64,000 bases of DNA from Pseudomonadota bacterium (GCA_021826065.1 JAKADY010000007.1:1-64000); one strand, 5' to 3'; shown: positions 36,601-48,137, numbered from the stretch's first letter. The notes: generated by a model from the letters alone, not told the origin. A program made the numbers and translations.

Positions 36601-36627
36601 GGGAGGTCAGCCGGCCTCCCTTTTGTT
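36601..36627 (+). terminator. Terminator or attenuator between rplT and pheS
   Basis: GGGAGG and CCTCCC form a stem with an 8-nt loop, followed by TTTTGTTTG. It lies 43 nt upstream of pheS and could end the ribosomal-protein transcript or attenuate pheST. Confidence 0.7.
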
Positions 36628-36648
36628 TGTCGTGCCTAAGTCTGCTGA

Positions 36649-37902
<1,254 letters not shown>

Positions 37903-37969
37903 CCAGCCTGGATAGCCGACAGGTCGGGACCGATGACCCGATTCGAACTACGACAAGGGCTCGATAACT

Positions 37970-38007
37970 ATAGAAGCGACGAAAGTTGCGACTGTCGTCG
38001 CTCCTAC
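37970..38007. repeat. Inverted pair of REP-like palindromes (REPIN/BIME-like)
   Basis: The plus-strand ATAGAAGCGACGAAAGTTGC and the minus-strand GTAGGAGCGACGACAGTCGC face each other and overlap. Both fit the REP pattern GTAGGAGCGxC-loop-GxCGCGA found in many gamma- and betaproteobacteria, with GCGAC/GTCGC stems. The rest of the 37903-38180 spacer shows no gene; AGGAGG precedes a 4-codon ATG frame near 38068 that is probably meaningless. Confidence 0.65.
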
Positions 38008-38180
38008 GGCGGGTATCTGCGTTGCCGCCGATTTCTCGGTCGCTTGCGGCGCAGAGGAGGCTCACAATGGCTGAGAGCTGATGTCATGCCGTTGGTTGTA
38101 ACGATGTTGGCTTGCTCAAGTCGTTCGATGGATCGCGCGGCGCTGGCTGCCAAGAAGCGCGTGTAAGGATGGAATAGGCG

Positions 38181-40691
38181 ATGCAATTTTCAGAACGCTG
38201 GCTACGCAGCCTGGTCGAGACCGACCTGGCCATTGAGGACCTGGCGCACCGGTTGACCATGGCCGGGCTCGAACTGGAGGCCATCGTCCCGGTCGCGCCC
38301 GCCTTCGATCGGGTGGTGGTGGCCGAGATCCTGCGCGCCGAGCGGCATCCCAACGCCGACCGCCTGCAGTTGTGCAAGGTCCGCATCGGGGCGGGCGAAC
38401 CCTTGCGCATCGTCTGCGGTGCGCCCAACGCCAGGCCTGGGCTCAAGACCGCCTGCGCCCTCGTCGGCGCCGTGCTGCCGGGAGGGCTGGAGATCCGCCA
38501 GGCCAAGGTCAGGGGCGTGGACTCGCACGGCATGCTCTGTTCGGCCAGCGAGCTGGGTCTCAATCACTTGCTTGGCCAAGGGTATGAGGTGGGGCGTGAT
38601 AATTCGCATCAGGCCAAGCAAGTCCCCTCACCCCCAGCCCCCCGGATCGAGTCCGGGGCAGGCTCTCTCCCGCCAGCGGGAGAGGGGAGCGTCAAGATCG
38701 GCTCAGCCGATAGGGCCGACAAGGCGGCCGGCATCCTGGAGTTGCCGGTGGATGCCCCGGTTGGCGCCGACCTGCGCGACTATCTGCATCTCGACGACCG
38801 TCTGATCACCCTCAAGCTCACGCCCAACCGCGGCGATTGCCTCTCCCTGCAGGGTATCGCCCGCGAGGTGGCGGCGCTGACCGGGGCGCGCCGCAACGAG
38901 GTCGATTGCAGCCCTGTGCCAGCCCGCGTGGCCGCGTCGTATCCGGTCAGCATCGAGGCCACGGACGCCTGTCCACGCTATTGCGGGCGGGTCGTGCGCG
39001 GCATCGACCCTGCCGCGCAGACCCCCGCCTGGATGGCGGAGCGTCTGACCCGCAGCGGCCTGCGCCTCATCCACCCGGTGGTCGACATCACCAACTACGT
39101 CCTCCTGGAACTGGGCCAGCCCATGCATGCCTTCGACCTGGCGCGGCTGCGCGGCCCCTTGCGGGCGCGCAGGGCGGCGGCCGGGGAACGACTCGTGCTG
39201 CTCAACGAGACCGAGATTGCGCTCGAGCCCGACTGTCTCGTCATTGCCGACGACGGCGGCCCGCTCGCCCTGGCCGGGATCATGGGGGGGATCACCAGCG
39301 CGGTGGACACGGCCACCCGTGACATCTTCCTCGAAGCCGCCCATTTCACGCCGTCCGCCGTGGCGGGGCGTGCGCGCCGCTATGGCCTCGCGACCGATTC
39401 CTCGCAGCGCTTCGAGCGCGGGGTCGATCCGTGGCTGCCGCATCGGGCCATGGAGCGCGCCACGCGCCTGATCCTGGAGGTCTGCGGCGGCGAGGCCGGC
39501 GAGGTCATCGAGGCCGGCCCTGGGGTGCCGGCGCGGCCGGCCATCGCCTTCCGGCCGGATCGCGCCCGGCGCCTGCTCGGGGTCGACATCCCCGCTGACG
39601 AGATGCAGGCGATCTTCACGCGGCTGGCGCTCGGCGTCGAAGCCTCGGACACCCCCTGGCGGGTCTCGCCACCCTCCTGGCGCTTCGATCTAAACCTGGA
39701 GGTGGACCTCATCGAGGAGCTCGCCCGTCTTCGGGGCTATGAAAACATCCCCGATGCCGCACCGGCCTCACCGCAACACATGCTGCCGGCCGGGGAGGGT
39801 GAACGCCCGCTTGAAGAGGTCAAAAAACATCTCGTGGCATTGGGTTACCAAGAGATCATCACATATAGCTTCATATCGTCAGAACAACATACTGATTTCA
39901 ATAAGGATATCGAGGCGATCACCCTGGCCAACCCGATTGCAAGTCAGATGAGCGTGATGCGCGCCAGCCTGCTGCCGGGGTTGGTGCAGACCCTGCGCCA
40001 CAACCTCAACCACGGTCAGGACAGGTTGCGCATCTTCGAGAGCGGCCGCTGTTTTCTCGGCGTCGGGGCCGAGGCACAGCCGCAGCGGGTGGCCGGGCTG
40101 GCCTATGGGCCCGCCCTCCCCGAGCAATGGTCAGTGCGCACGCGGCCTGTGGATTTCTATGACGTCAAGGCGGATGTCGCCGCCCTGTTCTGGCCGCGCC
40201 AGCCGGAATTCGTCGCCAGTGAGCATCCGGCTTTGCATCCCGGACAGACCGCGCGTATCCGCATCGATGGGCGAGAGGTCGGCTGGCTGGGCAGCCTGCA
40301 CCCGCGGCTCGCCCAGAAGTACGAGCTTGCGCGCAGCCCCATCCTGTTCGAACTGGAGGCCGAAGCCCTCACCCGGCGTACGCTGCCACGTTATGGCGGG
40401 CTGTCGCGCTATCCGGCGGTGCGCCGGGACATCGCCGTGGTCGTCGATGCCGGTCTCGAGGTCGGCGGGATCCTCGCCGCAGTGCGCGCGGCGCTGCCGG
40501 CGACGGTGACCGAGTTCGAGCTCTTCGACGTCTATCAGGGCCAAGGCATTGAAGCCGGCAAAAAAAGCCTTGCTTTCAGAATGTTGTTGCAACATACTGA
40601 GAAAACACTTACAGATGCCGAGATCGAGGCCGCGGTCGCCGAGGTCTTGGCCCTGCTGTCCGAACGCTTCGGAGCCGTCTTGCGCGCTTGA
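38181..40691 (+). CDS. pheT: Phenylalanyl-tRNA synthetase beta subunit with an in-frame insertion
   Basis: The beta subunit binds tRNA and edits mischarged Tyr. It has 836 residues against about 790 normally. Visible parts are [13 protein letters not shown], the EMAP-like domain (about 40-165), [12 protein letters not shown], the B3/B4 editing region, B5 (about 405-475), the catalytic-like core and the C-terminal FDX-ACB domain (about 740-836). Between ELGL and [14 protein letters not shown], where relatives have only a few residues, lies an extra stretch of about 50 (residues 129-180) built from repeat DNA. Two patches (39820-39912, 40545-40628) are unusually A+T rich for this genome. Confidence 0.95.
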   Translation: MQFSERWLRSLVETDLAIEDLAHRLTMAGLELEAIVPVAPAFDRVVVAEILRAERHPNADRLQLCKVRIGAGEPLRIVCGAPNARPGLKTACALVGAVLPGGLEIRQAKVRGVDSHGMLCSASELGLNHLLGQGYEVGRDNSHQAKQVPSPPAPRIESGAGSLPPAGEGSVKIGSADRADKAAGILELPVDAPVGADLRDYLHLDDRLITLKLTPNRGDCLSLQGIAREVAALTGARRNEVDCSPVPARVAASYPVSIEATDACPRYCGRVVRGIDPAAQTPAWMAERLTRSGLRLIHPVVDITNYVLLELGQPMHAFDLARLRGPLRARRAAAGERLVLLNETEIALEPDCLVIADDGGPLALAGIMGGITSAVDTATRDIFLEAAHFTPSAVAGRARRYGLATDSSQRFERGVDPWLPHRAMERATRLILEVCGGEAGEVIEAGPGVPARPAIAFRPDRARRLLGVDIPADEMQAIFTRLALGVEASDTPWRVSPPSWRFDLNLEVDLIEELARLRGYENIPDAAPASPQHMLPAGEGERPLEEVKKHLVALGYQEIITYSFISSEQHTDFNKDIEAITLANPIASQMSVMRASLLPGLVQTLRHNLNHGQDRLRIFESGRCFLGVGAEAQPQRVAGLAYGPALPEQWSVRTRPVDFYDVKADVAALFWPRQPEFVASEHPALHPGQTARIRIDGREVGWLGSLHPRLAQKYELARSPILFELEAEALTRRTLPRYGGLSRYPAVRRDIAVVVDAGLEVGGILAAVRAALPATVTEFELFDVYQGQGIEAGKKSLAFRMLLQHTEKTLTDAEIEAAVAEVLALLSERFGAVLRA
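38566..38687 (+). repeat. Palindromic intergenic-type repeat inserted in frame in pheT
   Basis: The insert contains a 12-bp inverted repeat ACTTGCTTGGCC (38566-38577) / GGCCAAGCAAGT (38612-38623). It is followed by CCCCTCACCCCCAGCCC, a hairpin CCCCGGA/TCCGGGG (38640-38658) and a hairpin CTCTCCCGC/GCGGGAGAG (38665-38684) ending GGGGAG. The CCCCTCACCCC...CTCTCCC-GGGAGAGGGGAG pattern is a common proteobacterial intergenic repeat. Here it is translated as part of PheT without a stop. Confidence 0.75.
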
Positions 40692-40701
40692 GGGAACGTT
40701 G

Positions 40702-41013
40702 ATGTCGACGCTGACCAAGGCTGAACTCGCCACACTCCTGTTCGAAAAGGTTGGCCTCAACAAGCGCGAGGCCAAGGAGATGGTGGACGTCTTTTTCGAG
40801 GAGGTGCGCACCGCGCTGGAACGGGGCGACAGTGTTAAGCTCTCCGGCTTCGGCAATTTCCAGCTGCGTGACAAGCCGCAGCGTCCCGGCCGCAACCCCA
40901 AGACCGGCGAGGAGATGCCCATCACCGCCCGGCGCGTGGTGACGTTCCACGCCAGCCAGAAACTGAAGGCCCTGGTCGAGAAGGCGCATGTCGGAACACC
41001 GGCCGAGCAGTGA
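40702..41013 (+). CDS. ihfA: Integration host factor alpha subunit
   Basis: This nucleoid protein bends DNA as a heterodimer with IhfB. It has 103 residues starting [20 protein letters not shown], with the DNA-binding arm [20 protein letters not shown] and [14 protein letters not shown]. The start ATG 40702 has AGGGAA upstream. The position after pheT is conserved. Confidence 0.96.
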   Translation: MSTLTKAELATLLFEKVGLNKREAKEMVDVFFEEVRTALERGDSVKLSGFGNFQLRDKPQRPGRNPKTGEEMPITARRVVTFHASQKLKALVEKAHVGTPAEQ

Positions 41014-41359
41014 GCTGCCGCCCATCCCGTCGAAGCGCTACTTCACCATTGGCGAGGTGAGCGAGCTGTGCGGGGTCAAGCCGCATGTGCTGCGCTACTG
41101 GGAGCAGGAGTTCAGCCAGCTCAAGCCGGTCAAGCGGCGGGGCAACCGCCGCTATTATCAGCATCACGAGGTGATGCTCATCCGCCGCATCCGCGAGCTC
41201 CTGTACGAACAGGGTTTCACCATCAGCGGCGCGCGCAACCGGCTGCTCAACGACGCCCAGGCCGCAGAGGCCACGGCCGAGACCAAGTCAGTGCCGGCGA
41301 TCTCCTATGCGGAGATCAAGCGCTCGCTCAAGGAGATCCTAGACCTCCTGAGCCCCTGA
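40988..41359 (+). CDS. MerR-family transcriptional regulator
   Basis: The 123-residue regulator has a MerR winged helix-turn-helix ([43 protein letters not shown]) and a short C-terminal helix. No cysteine cluster for metal binding is seen, so the signal is unknown. It overlaps ihfA by 26 nt, the standard arrangement after pheT-ihfA in many proteobacteria. Confidence 0.92.
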   Translation: MSEHRPSSELPPIPSKRYFTIGEVSELCGVKPHVLRYWEQEFSQLKPVKRRGNRRYYQHHEVMLIRRIRELLYEQGFTISGARNRLLNDAQAAEATAETKSVPAISYAEIKRSLKEILDLLSP

Positions 41360-41478
41360 CGCCGCGCCGTCCCTCGCCGCGCCTGAGCCGGGCGACGCGG
41401 CCTCCCCTGCAAACCGTGGCATGGCGCCAAACACCACCTGTGCTAGCCTGTAGAGCACGGGGTGCCATGGAGGACTGC

Positions 41479-42909
41479 ATGGGGCAGGAGATCGCCCGTA
41501 CCGTGTTCTCCGCCGCGGACTTCGCCCGCTTCGGCCGGCGACTGCGCGAGGAGACCGGCCGATTGCGGGCATATGCCGAGGCGGGCGGGTTCCGGGATGC
41601 GCGTTTCGTGGCCGGCTTCGAGCTGGAGGGATGGCTGCTCGACCACGCCGGCGCCCCCTATCCCATCAACGAGCCCTATCTCGCAGCCCTGGCCGACCCG
41701 ATGGTGGTGCCAGAGCTCGCGCGCTGCAACATCGAGATCAACGGCACGCCCCAGGTCCTTCGCCCCGGGGCGCTCGCGGCGATGGAGGCGGAGCTCGCCG
41801 CCACCTGGCAGCGCGCCCAGGCGGTGGCCCACGACATGGAGGCGCAGCTCGGCATCATCGGCATCCCGCCCACCTTACGCGAGGGGGACCTGACCCTGGC
41901 GACCATGTCGGCGTTGAACCGCTACGTGGTCCTGAACGAACAGGTCATCCGGCAGCGGGCGGGGCAGCCACTGCGCATCCACATCGAGGGGGAGGAGGCG
42001 CTCGACCTGGGGCGTGCGGACGTCATGCTGGAGGCGGCCACCACCTCCTTCCAACTGCACCTGCAGGTGCCGGAGGGCCTGAGCGCCCGCTACTACAACG
42101 CCAGCCTGATCACCTGCGGGCCATTGCTGGCGCTGGCCACCAATTCGCCGCTGCTGTTCGGGCGGCGCCTCTGGCACGAGACTCGCATCCCGCTGTTCGA
42201 GCAGTCGGTCGAACTGGGCGGCTATGGCGGGCTGGCCGACCCCCAGGCACGCCGCGTGTCGTTCGGGCGCGGCTATGTGCGCGGCAGCCTGATCGAACTC
42301 TTCGAGGAGAACCTGGCGATCTTCCCCGTGCTGCTGCCCATGCCGCAGACGGAACCGCCCGAGCGCTTTCCGCACCTGCGCCTGCACAACGGCTCGATCT
42401 GGCGCTGGGTGCGGCCGCTGATTGGCTTCGATGCGTCGGGCGAGGCGCATGTGCGCATCGAACAGCGCGTCCTGCCGAGCGGGCCGACGCTCATCGACAT
42501 GATGGCCAACGCCGCCTTCTACTATGGGTTGGTGCACAGCCTCGCACAGCGCCCCGAGCCGCCGGAATGCCAGCTCGACTTCGCCACGGCGCGCGACAAC
42601 TTCTACCAGGCCGCCCGTCATGGGCTCAATGCCGAACTCGTGTGGCTCGATGGCGCGAGCCATCCCGTGCGCCGGCTGCTCGGCGAACTGCTGCCTCGGG
42701 CGGCCGAAGGTCTGGTCGCCCTCGGCCTGGGTGACAGGGAGATCGAGCGCGCCATCGGCGTCCTCGAGGCCCGGCGGGCGAGCGGCCAGACCGGTTCGGT
42801 CTGGCTGGTCCAGCACTGGGCACGCTGTTGCCACGACTCTGCCCGGCTGATGGCCGACTACCTCGAAAACCAGCGTTCGGGGACACCCGTGCACGAGTGG
42901 GCGGCATGA
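41479..42909 (+). CDS. Glutamate-cysteine ligase-like carboxylate-amine ligase (GCS2 family)
   Basis: The protein of about 476 residues belongs to the GCS2/YbdK-like family of ATP-dependent carboxylate-amine ligases. Family blocks include GFELEGWLLDHAGAPYPINE, ARCNIEINGTPQVL, EAATTSFQLHLQVPEG and TNSPLLFGRRLWHETRIPLF. Substrates are unknown. ATG 41479 has GGAGG 5 nt upstream and is preferred over ATG 41467. It overlaps the next gene by ATGA, so the two probably act together. Confidence 0.82.
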   Translation: MGQEIARTVFSAADFARFGRRLREETGRLRAYAEAGGFRDARFVAGFELEGWLLDHAGAPYPINEPYLAALADPMVVPELARCNIEINGTPQVLRPGALAAMEAELAATWQRAQAVAHDMEAQLGIIGIPPTLREGDLTLATMSALNRYVVLNEQVIRQRAGQPLRIHIEGEEALDLGRADVMLEAATTSFQLHLQVPEGLSARYYNASLITCGPLLALATNSPLLFGRRLWHETRIPLFEQSVELGGYGGLADPQARRVSFGRGYVRGSLIELFEENLAIFPVLLPMPQTEPPERFPHLRLHNGSIWRWVRPLIGFDASGEAHVRIEQRVLPSGPTLIDMMANAAFYYGLVHSLAQRPEPPECQLDFATARDNFYQAARHGLNAELVWLDGASHPVRRLLGELLPRAAEGLVALGLGDREIERAIGVLEARRASGQTGSVWLVQHWARCCHDSARLMADYLENQRSGTPVHEWAA

Positions 42910-43931
42910 CCCCGCTCACCGTCCTCGAGACCCTGCCGGAGGGCCTGCTCGAGCGCGGCGCAAACCGCCTGCACGAGGTCCTCGATGGCCCAACGCTGAT
43001 CCACCTGCCGGGCCGCCGGCACGAGCCCCTGTTCGTCTCCGTGCTGCTGCACGGCAACGAGGACACCGGCTGGGAGGCCATGCGGCGGGTCCTGGCGCGC
43101 GCCCGCACGCATGGCCTGCCGCGCGCCCTGTCCCTGTTCATCGGCAATGTCGCCGCTGCCCGGCACGGGCTGCGCCGGCTGGCGGGGCAGGTGGACTACA
43201 ACCGGGTCTGGCCGGGCACCCCCGAGCCCCATCTGCCCGAGGCGGCGGTGATGCGCCAGGTGGTCGAGGCCATGGCCGCGCGTGCGGTCTTCGCCAGCGT
43301 GGACATCCACAACAACACCGGCCGCAATCCGCACTATGCCTGTGTCAACCGCCTGGCGCCGCAGTTCCTGCACCTCGCCACCCTGTTCGCGCGCACCGTG
43401 GTCTACTTCCTGCGTCCGCTGGGGGTGCAGTCGGCCGCGTTTGCCGAGCTGTGTCCCGCCGTGACCATCGAGTGCGGTCGTCCAGGCACGGCACATGGCG
43501 AGACCCATGCCGCCGACTTCGTCGAGGCCTGCCTCAATCTGGCGGCCCTGCCCAGTCATCCCGTGGCGCCGCATGACATCGATCTCTACCACACCGTCGC
43601 CACCGTGCGGTTGCCGGGGGCGGTGAGCCTGGGCTTCGACCCCGCCGAGGCGGATGTCGTCTTCCCAGCCGACCTGGACCGGTTCAATTTCCACGAACTG
43701 CCGCCCGGCAGTGCCCTGGGCCGCGTCCGCCCCGGCCTGGCCAACCCGCTGGAGGTGACCGATGAGCACGGCGCCGATGTCGGCCAGCGCCTGTTCGACT
43801 GGGAGGACGGACTTCTACGGCTGCGACGACGGCTCATGCCGGCCATGCTGACCACTGATGCGCGCATCATCCGCCAGGATTGCCTGTGCTATCTCATGGA
43901 ACGCCTGCCCTATCCTTCCGCTACCGCCTGA
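42906..43931 (+). CDS. M14/AstE-AspA-like zinc carboxypeptidase or deacylase
   Basis: The 341-residue protein has the zinc site of the succinylglutamate desuccinylase/aspartoacylase branch: [11 protein letters not shown] (His, Glu) and [18 protein letters not shown] (His). A downstream ECGRPG supplies the likely catalytic Glu. The family removes N-acyl groups or C-terminal residues. It is coupled (ATGA) to the GCS2-type ligase, which suggests that one makes and the other cleaves or recycles an amide-linked metabolite. Confidence 0.85.
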   Translation: MTPLTVLETLPEGLLERGANRLHEVLDGPTLIHLPGRRHEPLFVSVLLHGNEDTGWEAMRRVLARARTHGLPRALSLFIGNVAAARHGLRRLAGQVDYNRVWPGTPEPHLPEAAVMRQVVEAMAARAVFASVDIHNNTGRNPHYACVNRLAPQFLHLATLFARTVVYFLRPLGVQSAAFAELCPAVTIECGRPGTAHGETHAADFVEACLNLAALPSHPVAPHDIDLYHTVATVRLPGAVSLGFDPAEADVVFPADLDRFNFHELPPGSALGRVRPGLANPLEVTDEHGADVGQRLFDWEDGLLRLRRRLMPAMLTTDARIIRQDCLCYLMERLPYPSATA

Positions 43932-43954
43932 CTGGGCAAAGAACCCGCGCGTTG

Positions 43955-43983
43955 TTTACGGACATGCGCGCAGACCTTATAAT
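43955..43983 (+). promoter_or_regulatory. Sigma-70 promoter for tRNA-Pro
   Basis: TTTACG (43955-43960), a 17-nt spacer and a perfect TATAAT (43978-43983) lie 11 nt before the tRNA. Confidence 0.75.
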
Positions 43984-43994
43984 TCAAAGCTTGT

Positions 43995-44071
43995 CGGGGC
44001 GTAGCGCAGCCTGGTAGCGCACCTGCATGGGGTGCAGGGGGTCGGAAGTTCGAATCTTCTCGCCCCGACCA
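43995..44071 (+). tRNA. tRNA-Pro (anticodon GGG)
   Basis: This is a complete 77-nt cloverleaf. CGGGGCG pairs with CGCCCCG, CCA is encoded, the anticodon stem CCTGC/GCAGG encloses ATGGGGT giving GGG, and the T loop is TTCGAAT. It decodes CCC/CCU. Confidence 0.96.
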
Positions 44072-44129
44072 CGAATCCCCAGTCTTACACGCATTGGCTC
44101 CAGGGCCGCTGACAACGCGGCCACGGGCC

Positions 44130-44858
44130 TTATTCGGCGGTACTCGGGCTCCAGAATGCCTGGCGCACCTCGGGCAATGCGGACAACCGCCGCACCAGCG
44201 TGTCGAGCTCGTCGGCCTCGACCGAGGTTGCGGTGAGGGTGGCCTCGATCTCCACGTCGTCCTCGCCGAAGGCGTGTACCTCCAGCTCGCGGATGGGGTA
44301 GCGGTAGCGCTCCAGCTCCATCTCCAACCGCGCCAGCACCTCCTTCTGCCGCGTCTTGTCGGCGATCACAAAGACCGTGTTGGTCACCTCCACAGATTCA
44401 ACGTCCAGCGGCTTACGGTTGATGGCATTGACGATGGGGCGCAGCAGGGTGTTGGCGGAGAGCACGAACAGCGAGCCCAGCACCGCCTCGATGAGCATAC
44501 CCACGCCGGCGGCAACGCCGACAGCGGCCGAGCCCCACAGGGTGGCGGCGGTGTTGATGCCGCGGATGTTGCCCTCCTCGCGCATGATCACCCCTGCGCC
44601 CAGGAAACCCACGCCGGAGACCACATAGGCCACCACGTGCAGCGGGCTGGGTGTGCCGCCGTGCAGGGCGTGGTAGCGCATGGCGATGTCCACGAACAGC
44701 GCCGCGCCCACGGCCACCAGGACGTTGGTGCGCAGCCCGGCCGTGCGTTGCCGGTATTGCCGCTCGAAACCGATGAGGGCACCCAGCACGAAGGCGGTGG
44801 TCAGGGCGAGCAGTGTGTTGGGCAGGCTAGCCAGGTCGAGGTGTTCGAGGGCGGTCAT
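44130..44858 (-). CDS. mgtC: MgtC/SapB family membrane protein
   Basis: The 242-residue protein from ATG 44858 (GGGAG upstream) has an N-terminal membrane domain with the MgtC signature ([61 protein letters not shown]) and a C-terminal ACT-like soluble domain (about 145-240). MgtC proteins are linked to growth at low Mg2+ and modulate membrane ATPases. It lies 10 nt downstream of mgtA in the same direction, so both belong to one unit. Confidence 0.9.
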   Translation of the reverse strand: MTALEHLDLASLPNTLLALTTAFVLGALIGFERQYRQRTAGLRTNVLVAVGAALFVDIAMRYHALHGGTPSPLHVVAYVVSGVGFLGAGVIMREEGNIRGINTAATLWGSAAVGVAAGVGMLIEAVLGSLFVLSANTLLRPIVNAINRKPLDVESVEVTNTVFVIADKTRQKEVLARLEMELERYRYPIRELEVHAFGEDDVEIEATLTATSVEADELDTLVRRLSALPEVRQAFWSPSTAE

Positions 44859-44868
44859 GGGCGGCTCC

Positions 44869-47633
44869 CTACTGCCAGCCATAGCGGCGTACAAAATGCC
44901 GTTTCATCGCCTGCGTGAGCACCATGTAGCCCAGTAGCAGCAGGGGCAGGAAGGCGAAGTACAAGGGGGGCAGGGCCTGCATCTTGAGGGCGTTGGCCAG
45001 AGGGCCCATGGGGATGAACACACCGATGGCCATGATCGCCACGGTCATGAGCATGAGCGGTGGCGCCGCACGGCTCTCGACGAAGGGCAGTTTGGGGGTG
45101 CGGATCATGTGCACGATGAGCGTCTGCGTGAGCAGTCCCAGCACGAACCAGCCGGACTGGAACAGCGTCTGCTCGGCCACGGTGTTGGCGCTGAAGACAA
45201 ACCAGAGCATGGCGAAGCAGAGCAGATCGAACAGCGAGCTGATCGGGCCGAAGTACAGCATGAAGCGGGCGATGTCGAGGGGCCGCCAGTGCTGCGGCTG
45301 GCTGAGCAGTTCGGCGTCGACGTTGTCGAAGGGGATGGCCGTTTGCGAGATGTCGTAGAGAAGGTTCTGCACCAGCAGGTGGATGGGCAGCATGGGCAGG
45401 AAGGGCAGGAAGGCGGAGGCCACCAGCACCGAGAAGACGTTGCCGAAGTTGGAGCTGGCGGTCATCTTGAGGTATTTGAGCATGTTGATGAAGGTGCGGC
45501 GTCCCTCCAGCACGCCCTTCTCCAGTACCAGGAGGCTCTTCTCCAGCAGGATGATGTCGGCCGCCTCCTTGGCGATGTCCACGGCGCTGTCCACCGAGAT
45601 GCCGATGTCGGCCGCGCGCAGCGCCGCCGCATCGTTGATGCCGTCGCCCATGAAGCCGACGACGTGGCCGTTCGCCCTGAGCTGGCGGACGATGCGCTCC
45701 TTGTGCGCCGGGGTCAGTTTGGCGAAGACGTTGTGGTGCTCCACTACGGCGGCGAGTTGCGCATCGCTCATGCCCTCGATGTCACTGCCCAGCAGCAGGC
45801 CGTCGAGCTTGAGCCCCACCTCGCGGCAGATCTTGGCGGTGACCCGCTCGTTGTCGCCCGTGAGCACCTTGACCGCCACGCCATGCGCAGCCAGCGCCTG
45901 CACTGCCGGGGCAGCGGATTCCTTGGGCGGGTCGAGGAAGGCGACATAACCGATGAGGGTGAGGCCGACCTCGTCAGCCACGCCGTAGACCTCCTTGCGC
46001 GGCGGCACCTCCTTCATCGCCACCGCCACCACGCGCAGACCCTCCGCGTTGAGGTCGGCGGTGACTTCGCGGATGCGTGCGAGCAGCGCCGGCGTCAGCG
46101 GCTCGCTCTGCTCTCCGTGGCGGACCTGCGTACAGACGGCGAGCACCTCCTCCACCGCACCCTTGGTGATCAGCTCGTGGTGGTCTTCGCGTTCAGCGAC
46201 CACCACCGACATGCGCCGCCGGGTGAAGTCGAAGGGAATCTCGTCCACCTTGCGATAGTTGCGCGCCGGGTTGAGCGCCTGGTGCACCTCGATGTGCTCC
46301 AACACCGCCACGTCCAGCAGGTTTTTCAGCCCCGTCTGGTAATAGCTGTTGAGATAGGCGAGCGCCAGCACCTCGTCCGACTCCTCGCCCCAGGCGTCCA
46401 GATGCCGTGCCAGGAAGATCTTGTCCTGGTGAGTGTGCCGGTCTTGTCGGTGCATAGCACGTCCATGGCACCAAAGTTCTGGATCGCGTCGAGCCGCTTG
46501 ACGATCACCTTGCGGCGGGACAACACCACCGCCCCCTTGGCCAGGGTGGAGGTGACGATCATGGGCAGCATCTCCGGCGTGAGGCCCACGGCGATCGACA
46601 GGGCGAAGAGCACCGCCTGCAGCCAGTCGCCCTTGGTGAAGCCGTTGATGAGCAGGACGAGCGGTACCATGACCAGCATGAAGCGGATGAGCAGCCAGCT
46701 GACCTGGTTCACACCGGCCTGGAACGAGGTGGGTGTGCGCTCCGTTGCAGACACCCGGCGGGCCAGCGCGCCGAAATGGGTGTGGCCGCCGGTGGCGACC
46801 ACCACCGCCGTGGCCGAACCCGACACCACGTTGGTGCCCATGAACAGGATGTTGTCCAACTCCAGCGGGTTGATGACGCTGGGGTCGCTCAGGGTGGCGA
46901 ACTTCTCCACCGGCATCGATTCGCCGGTCATGGCCGACTGGGCGACGAACAGGTCCTTGGCGGCGAGCACTCGGCAATCGGCCGGAATCATGTCACCGGC
47001 CGAGAGGATGATCACATCGCCCGGCACCAGCAGGCGGACGGGCAGCTCGACCCGCCGCGCCGATTTGGCCGGGATCGACACCCCGTAATAACGCTCGAAA
47101 ACCGGGGCGGCCTCCTCCGTGACGTCACGGCGCAGCACCGTGGCCGTGGTGCTGACCATGGCCTTCAGGGCATCGGCCGCCTTATTCGCCTTGCGCTCCT
47201 GGCTGTAGCGCAGCAGCGTGGCCAGTACGATCATGCTGCCTATGACCGTGGCGGCCTCGAGGTCTTCCGTGAAATAGGAGATGACGCCCAGCACGGTGAG
47301 CAGCAGGCTGAAGGGCGTGCGATAGGCGAGCCAGAGGTGCTGCCACCAGGCCAGGGGTTTTTCGTGCTCGACCTCGTTCGGACCCGCACGCTGGCGGATC
47401 GCGTCGGCCTCGCGCTCGGTCAGGCCGTCTTCATGGCTGCCCAGCCCGGCGAGAAGGGCCGCCGGTTCGGCCTTGGCCGCCTCGACCAGGCGGCGACCGA
47501 GTTCGGCCGGCAGCTCACGAACCAGTCCGCCCGGACGCAGCGTCTCCAGCAAGGCCAGCCGGCGGAAGTGTCGGAGTAGACGGCGGCTGCGCAGGAAGCC
47601 GGCGAAGAACTCTTTCAGCAGGGTCAGGATCAC
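44869..47633 (-). pseudogene. mgtA: Mg2+-importing P-type ATPase (MgtA/MgtB type), disrupted by a one-base frameshift
   Basis: Two frames together give a full-length P3B ATPase of about 921 residues. The 5' part (to about 46430) has the cation-ATPase N-terminus, TGES in AMTGESMPVEKF and the phosphorylation motif LCTDKTGTLT. Right after that motif the frame leaves the family sequence. One missing base at about 46428-46429 restores TGTLTQDKIFLARHLDAWGE and the rest (KVLTGDNERVTAK, GFMGDGINDAAALRAADIGI, the last six membrane helices). The start is GTG 47633, with GAGGAG upstream. Neither fragment alone could transport. A sequence error is the alternative explanation. Confidence 0.88.
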
Positions 47634-47742
47634 AGCGGCACTCCTCTCGCATGCCACCAAAGTCTTCGTGAGTATCAGCCTAGCGCAGAAACATGAAGGT
47701 CAGACAGTCGGCCAGAGTGCGCTCGGGCCGGCAACATCACCC

Positions 47743-48137
47743 TCAGCCGACCGCGGCCGTCAGCTTGAACCACAGGTCGCGCCATTTGGGTTGCACGTCG
47801 CCCACGTCCATGGCGCGGATGACCAGGGTCGCCGACTGGCTGCCAGTGTTGCGGCCAATGTCGATGATGGGGGGGCGGTCAGCATCAGCTCGCGCGACGA
47901 GACACCGGACCCGCCCACTGGGCGTCATGACGTTTCTCCAGAAATTGGGCGAACATCGCCGCGCGCCCGGCAGGCGCCAGGAGCATGAGCAGGGTCACCA
48001 CCGCCTCGGTGTCGATGACGTCGAGGGCCTCGACCAGGTCCGCGAAGGTGGCATGTGGTTGACGCTGGCAGCGAAACCGGCGGCATCACGCGAGGGGACC
48101 AGGGGCGCACGGGGGAGTGCAGGTCTTCACGGTTCAT
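47743..48137 (-). pseudogene. Decayed small gene(s) between the outer-membrane-like gene and mgtA
   Basis: An ATG at 48137 with AGGAGAG 6 nt upstream starts a coherent protein only if frames are changed. It reads MNREDLHS, then in a second frame PLVPSRDAAGFAASVN, then in a third HATFADLVEALDVIDTEAVV, LLMLLAPAGRAAMFAQFLEK and a stop near 47890. A further good-codon segment (IIDIGRNTGSQSATLVIRAM, WRDLWFKLTAAVG) runs to 47743 after a run of seven C. Codon use in each segment is typical of the genome, so at least two frameshifts are likely. The family was not recognised. The bases between 47743 and mgtA hold nothing else clear. Confidence 0.5.

Noticed and set aside
38060-38090. Four-codon ATG frame after AGGAGG before pheT (MAES)
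   Set aside because: It is far from pheT and has no Phe codons. Such short frames arise by chance.
44072-44129. Terminator for tRNA-Pro
   Set aside because: GGCCGC/GCGGCC (44104-44122) can pair but no T-run follows, and it lies next to the mgtC stop, so it was not called.
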